A DNA stretch of 8,400 nucleotides from an uncultured Synergistales bacterium (GTDB taxonomy: Bacteria > Synergistota > Synergistia > Synergistales > Aminobacteriaceae). The position numbers and the translations under genes were made by a program. Positions 1 through 6,003 of this stretch are shown here, piece after piece; position 1 is the stretch's first letter, and each line of letters starts with the position of its first letter. The DNA lies in assembly GCA_905236605.1 (NCBI GenBank), contig CAJORD010000265.1, positions 1 through 8,400 of the forward strand. Direction: 5' to 3'. The notes under the pieces are model-generated. The model searched no databases and was not told the DNA's origin. It saw only the letters and a list, made by a program, of their open reading frames with translations.

Positions 1-32
1 AAGAGCTTGCGAAATATATGCAAGGTAAATAA
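1..32 (+). CDS. C-terminal tail of an unidentified upstream gene (partial)
   Basis: Reading from base 3 gives ELAKYMQGK followed by a TAA stop at 30-32, two bases before the der start codon. The tail is typical of a charged helical C-terminus, and the tight spacing suggests an operon with der. Only nine residues are visible, so the protein cannot be identified. Another frame (from base 2) also reaches a stop at 26-28, so even the frame is tentative. Confidence 0.4.
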   Translation, partial: ELAKYMQGK

Positions 33-34
33 AG

Positions 35-1372
35 ATGGCTGGAATCGTTGCAATAATTGGGAGACCTAACGCCGGGAAGTCTTCCTTGTTTAATCGTCTA
101 ACCGGAACAAAAGACGCAATCGTTGACGACATGCCAGGCGTAACTCGCGATAGACTTTATGGCGAATGCGAACACCGAGGAAAAAATTTTTATGTCATCG
201 ACACGGGCGGAATTTTTGGAACTGACACGGAATTTAGCGCAGGAATTAAAAATCACGTTGACGAAGCCGTTAAAGAGTGCGACGTGATAATTTTTTTGCT
301 TGACGGCCGCGACGGCGTAACAAGTTCCGACGAAGAAATCGCTGACTTCATTCGTAAAGCGTCCGGCAATGACAAGCCCGTAATAGTCGCTATGAATAAA
401 CTTGACGACCCTAAGCATGACGATTTTATTAACGACGCTTACGCGCTCGGCTTTGAAAACGTCGTCGGCGTCAGTGCGCTTCACAAACGCGGCATTGATG
501 ATTTACTTGACTTAGTTGCGGACTTGTTGCCCGAAGCTGAAGAAGAATTTGAAGACGACTCCGACGAGATCAGGCTCGTTATCGCAGGTAAACCGAACGT
601 AGGAAAATCTTCGCTCTTGAACAAAATCACGAACTCCGAACGCTCGTTAGTAAGTCCGATAGCAGGCACGACTCGCGACCCTGTAGACATGAAAATTAAT
701 ATCGAAGGTCAGAATTTTAAAATCGTAGACACTGCGGGCTTGCGAAAACGTTCAAAATTCGATGGCGATTTAGAATATTATTCTTTTGTTCGTACATTGG
801 CAGCCGTTGACAGAGCCGACATAGCATTATTATTAATGGACGCTCGCGAACCATGCACGGATCAGGATAAGAAGATAGCCGCTCACGTCGTTCAAAAGGG
901 CAAAGGACTCGTGATAGTCTTGAATAAGTGGGACTTAATACAGCACCCCGAAGGCAAAAATCCTGCTGACGAATTAATAAAAAAAATTCGCGATGAAATG
1001 CCGTTCTTGAGTTACGCTCCTATAGTTTTTGCTTCGGCTTTGAACGGTCGCGGGGTTGCGAAAATTATTCAGACGGTCTTGACTGTCAACGAAAATCGAC
1101 AGAAACGAATCCCCACGAATTTATTAAATCGTTTAATGCGCGATGTCCTTGCTTTCGATCGCTTGCCTTCGGACAAGAAGGGCCGGGCATTAAAAGTCTA
1201 TTACTGTTCACAGGCTGACGCTTTGCCGCCGACTTTTATATTTTTCGTGAACAAGCCCGAACTCGCAAATTCTTCTTTTGAAAATCATGTTAAAAATAAA
1301 TTGCGTGAGCTTGAAGACTTCACAGGAACTCCCGTCCGAACATTTTGGAGAGGAAAGGACAATGATAACTAG
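35..1372 (+). CDS. der: Der (EngA) double-domain ribosome-assembly GTPase
   Basis: Der is an essential cytoplasmic GTPase that binds the 50S subunit and helps its late maturation. The 445-residue product has the usual family length and order: GTPase domain 1, an acidic linker (about 165-178), GTPase domain 2 and a C-terminal KH-like domain (about 350-440). Domain 1 shows G1 GRPNAGKS (9-16), G2 GVTRD (35-39), G3 DTGG (56-59), G4 NKLD (121-124) and G5 SAL (147-149). Domain 2 shows GKPNVGKS (185-192), GTTRD (211-215), DTAGLRKR (232-239), NKWD (297-300) and SAL (334-336). The ATG at 35 follows an AAGG at 22-25 and begins directly before the first beta strand. The first P-loop has Ala where Val is usual, a conservative change. 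The gene lies 30 bases upstream of the nfeD-type gene and probably shares a transcript with it. Identification is secure. Confidence 0.98.
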   Translation: MAGIVAIIGRPNAGKSSLFNRLTGTKDAIVDDMPGVTRDRLYGECEHRGKNFYVIDTGGIFGTDTEFSAGIKNHVDEAVKECDVIIFLLDGRDGVTSSDEEIADFIRKASGNDKPVIVAMNKLDDPKHDDFINDAYALGFENVVGVSALHKRGIDDLLDLVADLLPEAEEEFEDDSDEIRLVIAGKPNVGKSSLLNKITNSERSLVSPIAGTTRDPVDMKINIEGQNFKIVDTAGLRKRSKFDGDLEYYSFVRTLAAVDRADIALLLMDAREPCTDQDKKIAAHVVQKGKGLVIVLNKWDLIQHPEGKNPADELIKKIRDEMPFLSYAPIVFASALNGRGVAKIIQTVLTVNENRQKRIPTNLLNRLMRDVLAFDRLPSDKKGRALKVYYCSQADALPPTFIFFVNKPELANSSFENHVKNKLRELEDFTGTPVRTFWRGKDNDN

Positions 1373-1397
1373 GAATTAGGAAGTAGGAGGTAGGAAG
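1370..1397 (+). repeat. Four tandem heptamers TAGGANN carrying the nfeD Shine-Dalgarno
   Basis: Starting at the der stop codon, the spacer reads TAGGAAT, TAGGAAG, TAGGAGG, TAGGAAG and then TAAAAATG, giving four 7-base units in direct tandem. The third unit supplies an AGGAGGT Shine-Dalgarno (1385-1391), 11 bases before the ATG at 1403. The other units are weaker purine-rich matches. The array therefore forms both the der stop codon and the ribosome binding site of the next gene. Confidence 0.75.
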
Positions 1398-1402
1398 TAA
1401 AA

Positions 1403-2692
1403 ATGAAAAAAATTTGCTTGATATTTTTGATTCTAATTTTAAGTACGTCAGTCGCATATGCTCGCAGCGACGTAACGCTAGCTGAATTAAACGGCACTGT
1501 CGGAGTTCAAATGGAAGAATTTGTGAAAGAAGTCATCGCTAATTCCGAACGAAACGGCGACGCTTTGATAATTTTTCAACTTGATACACCCGGCGGCCTA
1601 GTTGAAGCTATGCGCGGAGTAGTGCAATCAATTTTAGCGTCTCAAGTTCCCGTTGCCGTCTGGATACCACCTGGCGGACGAGCGGCAAGCGCAGGGGCGT
1701 TTATCGTTCAATCGGCTCACATTGCGGCAATGGCTCCTGGCACGAACATCGGCGCGGCTCACCCTGTTGTGGCGTCCGGCGAAGACATCAAAGAAAGCGA
1801 CATGAGCAAAAAAATCATGAACGACTTGAAAGCCCAAATGCGTTCGGTCGTTCAGTTGCGAAATCGAAATCAGGAAATTGCCGAGCAAATGATTGAAGAG
1901 AGTATCTCTCTGACAGCGACAGAAGCATTAAAAAATAAAGTTGTTGACATCGTGGCGAGCGATATAAATTCTTTAATTAAAGCAACGGCCGGGCGACGTG
2001 TGAAAATTAATTCGCAGTTCGTGAAAATAAATTTTGATAACGAAGTCAAAGTTTCTCGTGCGAATATGTCATTCAGCGAACGAATTATTCAATTTGTTTC
2101 AGACCCTCAAATAGCTTATTTATTAATTTCCGGCGGAATTATGGCAATCTTTTTTGAAGTTATAACGCCCGGCGGCTTTATCTTGGGCACAGTCGGCGGG
2201 GTTATGCTAGTGCTTGGTTCGATAGGCCTGAAGATGCTGCCGTTTAATTGGGCCGGAATCGTTTTGATTTTAGCCGGAATAATTTTAATGACCGTAGATT
2301 TAATCGCCGGGACTTCGGGATTATTGACGCTAGTAGGCTTGCCGGTGTTCTGCTTAGGCGGAGTGTTTTTGTTCCGAGCGCCGGGCGGCGAGCTGCTTCA
2401 AATTTCCTTGTCATTCATAATTGGCATAGCGATAGCGTTAGGAATTTGTTTTGCGTTCGTAGCATTCTTGATTGTGAAAGGCTTTCGGCGGAAAGTTGCT
2501 ACAGGTTCGCAGGGAATGCTTGGACTTGAGGTCGAAATTCTTTCAGATTTAAGCGAAAATTCTTTTGGTCAAGTCTCGTGTCACGGGGAAATCTGGAGAG
2601 CTAAATCAGAATCTGGAAATATTGCAGCTGGGGCGTCAGGAGTTGTGAAAGCGATTGACGGAATGACTTTAACTATTTCGGCTTTACAGTGA
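1403..2692 (+). CDS. NfeD-family membrane-bound serine protease (long form)
   Basis: Long NfeD proteins (the type of archaeal PH1510) combine a ClpP-like serine protease domain, several membrane spans and a C-terminal OB-fold. They usually work with SPFH/stomatin-like partners in membrane quality control. The 429-residue product has a signal peptide (Lys-Lys, hydrophobic 4-18, likely cleavage after AYA at 20). The protease domain (about 24-190) carries DTPGG (61-65), GGRAASAGAF (91-100) and MAPGTNIGAAHP (110-121). Ser96 is the likely nucleophile and Lys137 the likely general base by comparison with the PH1510 Ser-Lys dyad. About five membrane segments follow (roughly 238-256, 258-276, 281-300, 303-325, 333-358), then the NfeD OB-fold (about 366-429). 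The ATG has a strong Shine-Dalgarno at 1385-1391. No stomatin/SPFH gene follows here, and the last nine bases overlap the convergent PIN gene. Confidence 0.93.
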   Translation: MKKICLIFLILILSTSVAYARSDVTLAELNGTVGVQMEEFVKEVIANSERNGDALIIFQLDTPGGLVEAMRGVVQSILASQVPVAVWIPPGGRAASAGAFIVQSAHIAAMAPGTNIGAAHPVVASGEDIKESDMSKKIMNDLKAQMRSVVQLRNRNQEIAEQMIEESISLTATEALKNKVVDIVASDINSLIKATAGRRVKINSQFVKINFDNEVKVSRANMSFSERIIQFVSDPQIAYLLISGGIMAIFFEVITPGGFILGTVGGVMLVLGSIGLKMLPFNWAGIVLILAGIILMTVDLIAGTSGLLTLVGLPVFCLGGVFLFRAPGGELLQISLSFIIGIAIALGICFAFVAFLIVKGFRRKVATGSQGMLGLEVEILSDLSENSFGQVSCHGEIWRAKSESGNIAAGASGVVKAIDGMTLTISALQ

Positions 2693-3109
2693 ATCCACCA
2701 TGATACAGCGGAGGCCGGTAAATTGGCAAAGCTGTTTGTCGTTTGTTAAGAACGCGTCGCAATCATTAAGAAGAGCTGCCGCAAGTTGTAAAGAATCCAT
2801 CGTCTTAAAACAAGGATATTCCGCACGAATTTGCGCCGCTCTTTCTGCGATAGCAACATCAATCGAGATTATGTTAATTTGTGAAGCGGCAATAAAAGCA
2901 AAAAAGGCGGCAACCTTTCCTAAATTTTCATCTCTATAAGGGTACGTTAAATATTCAGTTGCTGTAATAACAGATGTAGAGATTTCTTTTTTGTTATCTA
3001 AAGCAAGAGAAAGGGAATCTTTAACTTTCCACGCGTAACGCTCATCAACATCTAAATAATAAATAAGCGGTGCTGTATCCAAAAATAATTTTTCAAAATG
3101 TCCGATCAC
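2684..3109 (-). CDS. PIN-domain (VapC-like) ribonuclease toxin
   Basis: PIN-domain toxins are Mg-dependent ribonucleases that cut specific RNAs when their antitoxin is lost. The 141-residue product is full length for the family. It shows the acidic catalytic set: Asp11 in LFLDTAPLIYYLD (8-20), Glu52 in TATEYL (49-54), Asp105 in MDSLQLAAAL (104-113) and Asp124 in FLTND (120-124). The start is a GTG at 3109-3107, preceded on the minus strand by AAGGGAG (3126-3120) with 10 bases of spacing. No in-frame ATG lies ahead of the first catalytic strand. The start overlaps the upstream small gene by 17 bases in another frame, a layout typical of toxin-antitoxin operons. Its 3' end runs nine bases into the convergent nfeD-type gene. 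The family assignment is firm; the RNA target is unknown. Confidence 0.9.
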   Translation of the reverse strand: MIGHFEKLFLDTAPLIYYLDVDERYAWKVKDSLSLALDNKKEISTSVITATEYLTYPYRDENLGKVAAFFAFIAASQINIISIDVAIAERAAQIRAEYPCFKTMDSLQLAAALLNDCDAFLTNDKQLCQFTGLRCIMVDSL

Positions 3110-3260
3110 AATCTCGCAACTCCCTTATATAATCTTGTGCATCAATATCAGGAAACATTTTTTTACCCCATCCCATGTAACGTCTGAGGTCAATTTTTAT
3201 TTTTGAAGCGTGTTTTTCTTCTCTGTCTGTCTGAACAGGAGTTGTTAAATAATCTTGCAC
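3093..3260 (-). CDS. Small 55-residue protein, probable antitoxin of the PIN toxin
   Basis: On the minus strand a GTG at 3260-3258 opens a 55-codon frame ending in TGA at 3095-3093. It is preceded by AAGGTGA with about 5-7 bases of spacing. The product begins MQDYLTTPVQTDREEKHASK and contains KIKIDLRRYMGWGKKMFPDI (20-39) and AQDYIRELRDCDRTF (41-55). It is highly charged, with a basic middle and an acidic/helical C-terminal region, as expected of an antitoxin whose tail wraps the toxin. It overlaps the toxin gene by 17 bases and shares the only visible promoter with it. I do not recognise a standard DNA-binding fold (ribbon-helix-helix, AbrB, Phd) with confidence. The coding call rests on the ribosome binding site, the position and the overlap; the antitoxin role is inference from context. 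Confidence 0.68.
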   Translation of the reverse strand: MQDYLTTPVQTDREEKHASKIKIDLRRYMGWGKKMFPDIDAQDYIRELRDCDRTF

Positions 3261-3286
3261 GTTAATCACCTTTTCTTTCTAAAAAA

Positions 3287-3319
3287 TATTATACAATAAT
3301 GAAAATTAAATCTAAGGAG
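3287..3319 (+). promoter_or_regulatory. Candidate promoter and ribosome binding site of the cold-shock-type gene
   Basis: On the plus strand TATTAT (3287-3292) or the overlapping TATACA (3290-3295) is the only -10-like sequence close to the gene at 3331, and it overlaps the divergent minus-strand TATAAT. No convincing -35 is seen. AAGGAG at 3314-3319 is the Shine-Dalgarno. It is 11 bases before the TTG at 3331, the same spacing as seen for the nfeD-type gene and tyrS. Confidence 0.35.
3288..3300 (-). promoter_or_regulatory. Likely -10 box and small palindrome upstream of the toxin-antitoxin pair
   Basis: Read on the minus strand, 3293-3288 is a perfect TATAAT, 27 bases before the GTG of the small antitoxin-like gene. 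No good -35 is visible; the best is a weak TTAGAT-like hexamer near 3315-3310. The -10 lies within an inverted repeat, ATTAT (3288-3292) / ATAAT (3296-3300), separated by ACA. That could be an operator, since many antitoxins repress their own promoter. The region is AT-rich, so the palindrome may be chance. Confidence 0.45.
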
Positions 3320-3330
3320 TGCTAATAAAC

Positions 3331-4323
3331 TTGAATAAAAAAATCTTTGAACAATTTTTAGGTAAACCTGTTGAAATTTTTCTTGCGCCCGACACTCCGA
3401 GAACGTCTGGAATTTTATTAAGTTGCGATGATGATCATTTCGTAATTGGCGAAGAGTTTTGGTCTTATTCAGCTGTACTCGGAATCAGGTCGCTGAAAAA
3501 AAATAATCGCCCCGCGCGTCCCAAGCAAGAATTAAAATTAGAAGAAACTGCATCGCCAATCCCGGAGCCTAATCTCGAAACTCCTAAGCCTATCGAAAAG
3601 CCTGCTGCTGAAGTCAAAAAAGAAATTAAAAATGAAGTTTTTGATACAAAGCCTACAACCTCGCCAGAAATTTTAATTGAAGATTTAGTGGGCCGCGAAT
3701 TTGAAGGTACGATTGTTTCATTTTTCCCCGAACGCGGCTGGGGATTTATAGATTCTCCTGAAGTTAAAGCATTAGGCGTGCCTTTACAGGACGGCGAGAA
3801 AGTTTTTGTTCACATGAATCAAGTTACAGATGAAGCCCTTCGCTATAAACTATCAACGCTGACGGATAAAAACGCAAATCCTAATATAAAAGTCGTTTTC
3901 AAGTTTAGCTCTAATCAACGCGGCTTAGCGGCCGATGATGTTCGCGAGAAAGGCAAGACTGCTCCGAAACTTCCCGATGACGTTTTGAAAGTCGATATGT
4001 CATCAGCAATATACGAAGAAGGCGAAATAGAATATTTCAGACGTTACGAAGAAATCCCGCATGGTGAAATCCGAGTTAAAGGCAACAAGCTCTATCGTTT
4101 CGATGAAGAAGATGTTATCGATCCGGTTTTGGCTGTGTTCTTGGAGTGCTCGCCGTCGGCAGAAGGTCAGAAAGTAAAATTTATAAAGACTATGGGCAAG
4201 CGCGGCAATATGAAAGCCACAAACGTTTCCGCGGCTGTGCCATTCCCCGAAGAAAAAATTAAAGATTGGGAACGCTCGGGGCTGATTCAAAAAGCAAAAG
4301 AGCGAATGGGAGTTAAAGATTAG
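3331..4323 (+). CDS. Multidomain nucleic-acid-binding protein: Sm-like barrel plus two cold-shock-type OB folds
   Basis: The role is unknown; an RNA-binding or RNA-chaperone role is inferred. The 330-residue product has three parts. Residues 6-56 (FLGKPVEIFL at 9-18, then a Gly-Ile-Leu strand, an acidic turn and a final VLGIRSL at 49-55) resemble a short Sm-like or SH3-like barrel. Residues 60-115 form a Lys/Glu/Pro-rich, probably disordered linker. Residues 120-206 match a cold-shock domain: EGTIVSFFPERGWGFIDS (125-142, containing the RNP1-like GWGFI), VFVHMNQV (158-165, RNP2-like), and a closing NQRGLAADDV (195-204). Residues 228-300 look like a second, degenerate copy: GEIEYFRRYEEIPHGEI (231-247), LYRFDEEDVID (254-264) and GKRGNMKATNV (289-299). 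A GTG at 3319 would extend the frame but lies inside the Shine-Dalgarno, so the TTG at 3331 is preferred. The gene stands alone, divergent from the toxin-antitoxin pair, and ends in a terminator. The first cold-shock domain is well supported, the other two domains less so. Confidence 0.8.
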   Translation: MNKKIFEQFLGKPVEIFLAPDTPRTSGILLSCDDDHFVIGEEFWSYSAVLGIRSLKKNNRPARPKQELKLEETASPIPEPNLETPKPIEKPAAEVKKEIKNEVFDTKPTTSPEILIEDLVGREFEGTIVSFFPERGWGFIDSPEVKALGVPLQDGEKVFVHMNQVTDEALRYKLSTLTDKNANPNIKVVFKFSSNQRGLAADDVREKGKTAPKLPDDVLKVDMSSAIYEEGEIEYFRRYEEIPHGEIRVKGNKLYRFDEEDVIDPVLAVFLECSPSAEGQKVKFIKTMGKRGNMKATNVSAAVPFPEEKIKDWERSGLIQKAKERMGVKD

Positions 4324-4332
4324 AAATTTTTG

Positions 4333-4365
4333 GGGGAGCTTTAAGGGCTCCTCTTTTTTTATTTT
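4333..4365 (+). terminator. Intrinsic terminator after the cold-shock-type gene
   Basis: GGGGAGC (4333-4339) pairs with GCTCCTC (4347-4353) through seven base pairs, one of them G-U, around the loop TTTAAGG. An uninterrupted run of seven T follows at 4354-4360, then ATTTT. It lies ten bases past the stop codon at 4321-4323 and separates this gene from the macrodomain operon. Confidence 0.88.
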
Positions 4366-4366
4366 A

Positions 4367-4398
4367 TATAATGTACGAATGAAAATTTTTTGGCGGAG
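4367..4398 (+). promoter_or_regulatory. Promoter -10 box and ribosome binding site of the macrodomain-sirtuin operon
   Basis: TATAAT at 4367-4372 is a perfect -10 hexamer directly after the terminator T-run. It is 35 bases before the ATG at 4408, so the leader would be short (about 29 bases). The expected -35 position falls inside the terminator hairpin and shows no consensus, so the promoter may be weak or activator-dependent. GGCGGAG (4392-4398) is the Shine-Dalgarno, nine bases before the ATG. Confidence 0.5.
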
Positions 4399-4407
4399 AT
4401 TAAAACT

Positions 4408-5169
4408 ATGGACGAAAAATTAAATTTCTTAATTGAATTTTTGTTAGACGAAATGCCTGAATATAAACCAAGCGCAGCAAAAATTACAGATAAAAAAATT
4501 TTGTTGCGTTCCTTAATGAACGTCAGGCCGCCGATGAAATTAGACCAGGAATTTTTAAAAGTTCAGGACGAATTTTTATCTAATGAACGTGACTTAAGAG
4601 GAGTGATTAATGTTGACGAACTCCCGGAGCGTCAGCCTGGAATTTCAATCTGGCAAGGCGATATAACGCGGCTCGACTCTGACGCAATCGTAAACGCGGC
4701 AAACTCAAAATTACTAGGCTGCTTTATTCCTTGCCATCGTTGCATAGATAACGCAATTCATTCGGCTTCGGGACTTCAGCTCCGCGACGAGTGCAACGAA
4801 ATCATAAAAGCTCAAGGCCATGACGAACCGACAGGAGCCGCAAAAATCACGTGCGCTTATAATCTGCCTTCGAAATTTGTCCTTCATACTGTCGGCCCAA
4901 TAGTGTTCGGACCATTGACTGACAAACACCGCGAAGAACTCGCAAGCTGTTATCAATCATGCCTCGGACTTGCTGAAGAAAAAAAATTAAAAAGTGTCGC
5001 GTTCTGTTGTATTTCGACGGGGGAATTTCATTTCCCTAATGACGCGGCCGCAAAAATCGCCGTCGAAACCGTGAAAAAATTTTTAACACAAAGTCGTTAC
5101 GTCAAAAAAATAATTTTCAACGTCTTTAAAGATTTAGATTTAGAAATTTACGAAAGAGAATTAGCATGA
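4408..5169 (+). CDS. Zinc-type macrodomain protein-ADP-ribose hydrolase
   Basis: This family removes ADP-ribose from proteins modified by the partner class M sirtuin. The 253-residue product has the helical N-terminal extension (about 1-70) typical of the Zn-macro class, then the macrodomain. Visible motifs are IWQGDITRLDSDAIVNAAN (81-99), GCFIPCHRCIDNAIH (104-118), PTGAAKITCAYNLP (141-154), VLHTVGP (158-164) and CISTGEFHFPN (201-211). Cys105, His110 and Cys112 are the likely zinc ligands that separate this class from ordinary MacroD enzymes. The NAAN and STGEFHFP segments form the ADP-ribose pocket. The ATG at 4408 is chosen because the Shine-Dalgarno at 4392-4398 lies nine bases ahead; an in-frame TTG at 4390 has no site of its own. 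The stop overlaps the sirtuin start as ATGA (5166-5169), so the two are translationally coupled. Class assignment is strong; the substrate is not known. Confidence 0.94.
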   Translation: MDEKLNFLIEFLLDEMPEYKPSAAKITDKKILLRSLMNVRPPMKLDQEFLKVQDEFLSNERDLRGVINVDELPERQPGISIWQGDITRLDSDAIVNAANSKLLGCFIPCHRCIDNAIHSASGLQLRDECNEIIKAQGHDEPTGAAKITCAYNLPSKFVLHTVGPIVFGPLTDKHREELASCYQSCLGLAEEKKLKSVAFCCISTGEFHFPNDAAAKIAVETVKKFLTQSRYVKKIIFNVFKDLDLEIYERELA

Positions 5170-6002
5170 ACGACAAAATTAAAATTTTAAGAAATAAAAT
5201 CGACGAAGCCGAAGCGATTATCATCGGAGCGGGCGCGGGGCTTTCAACTTCGGCGGGCTTCACGTACACGGGCGAGAGATTTAAAAAATTTTTTTCGGAT
5301 TTTGAAGAAAAATATAATTTTCACGACATGTATTCCGGCGGCTTTTATCCGTATGAAACTCAAGAAGAAAAATGGGCATTTTGGAGCCGTTATGTTTTCA
5401 TTAATCGCTACACCGACGCGCCGAAGCCCGTTTATGAAAATTTATTCGCGCTCGTGAAAGATAAAAATTATTTTGTCTTAACTACAAACGTAGATCACTG
5501 TTTTCAAAAAGCCGGATTCGATAAATCGCGGCTCTTTTACACGCAAGGCGATTACGGACTTTTTCAATGTTCATTGCCGTGCCACAATAAAACTTACGAC
5601 AACGAAGAAATTATTATTAAAATGGTCGAGCAGCAATCTAATATGCGCGTGCCGTCGGAATTAATTCCGCATTGCCCGGTCTGTGGTCGATTAATGGAAA
5701 TGAATTTGCGTTCTGATGATTCGTTTGTCGAAGACGAAGGCTGGCACTTGGCCTGCGACAATTACGTGAAATTTCTCGACGAGAGCCGAAATAAAAAAAC
5801 TTTGTTTCTTGACCTCGGCACCGGCATGAACACGCCCGGAATTATAAAATTTTCGTTCTGGGAAATGACCCGCGAATGGCCGGACGCGTTTTATATTTGC
5901 GTAAATCTTGGCGAAGCGTACGTCGCTGAACGTGCCAGAATCTCAAAAAAATCTCTTTGCATTGATGGCGACATCGGCGAAGTCTTAAACGAGTTGATTT
6001 AA
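5166..6002 (+). CDS. SirTM, class M sirtuin (protein ADP-ribosyltransferase)
   Basis: Class M sirtuins use NAD to add ADP-ribose to proteins rather than to deacylate them. The 278-residue product has a Rossmann fold with GAGAGLSTSAG (21-31), TTNVDH (106-111), LGTGMNTPG (217-225) and CVNLGEA (245-251). Cys135 and Cys139 with Cys170 and Cys173 form the structural zinc site. The catalytic His of classical sirtuins is replaced by Gln127 in YTQGDYG (125-131), the class M hallmark. Asn108, Gln127 and Arg182 sit at the same mutual spacing as the residues I recall as functional in the streptococcal enzyme (N118, Q137, R192). The ATG overlaps the macrodomain stop, and the next gene begins one base after this stop. 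In studied operons the substrate is a lipoylated GcvH-like protein encoded alongside; none is present here, so the target is open. Confidence 0.95.
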   Translation: MNDKIKILRNKIDEAEAIIIGAGAGLSTSAGFTYTGERFKKFFSDFEEKYNFHDMYSGGFYPYETQEEKWAFWSRYVFINRYTDAPKPVYENLFALVKDKNYFVLTTNVDHCFQKAGFDKSRLFYTQGDYGLFQCSLPCHNKTYDNEEIIIKMVEQQSNMRVPSELIPHCPVCGRLMEMNLRSDDSFVEDEGWHLACDNYVKFLDESRNKKTLFLDLGTGMNTPGIIKFSFWEMTREWPDAFYICVNLGEAYVAERARISKKSLCIDGDIGEVLNELI

Positions 6003-6003
6003 T

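Noticed and set aside
2248..2529. Plus-strand open frame inside the nfeD-type gene
   Set aside because: The overlapped frame encodes clear membrane segments and the start of the OB-fold; this frame is Arg/Asn-rich with no recognisable fold.
2700..2939. Plus-strand open frame of 79 codons opposite the PIN gene
   Set aside because: It lies wholly antisense to a PIN gene with all catalytic residues and matches no known family; a shadow frame.
3319..3330. GTG start at 3319 for the cold-shock-type protein
   Set aside because: The GTG overlaps the AAGGAG Shine-Dalgarno at 3314-3319, leaving no room for a ribosome binding site; the TTG at 3331 is correctly spaced.
4390..4407. TTG start at 4390 for the macrodomain protein
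   Set aside because: The Shine-Dalgarno at 4392-4398 lies downstream of this TTG and nine bases before the ATG at 4408.
5166..6002. NAD-depleting SIR2 of a Thoeris, DSR or similar phage-defence system
   Set aside because: The sequence has class M features (Gln at the catalytic His position, zinc cysteines, macrodomain partner), which point to protein ADP-ribosylation rather than the NADase SIR2 type; a defence role cannot be excluded.
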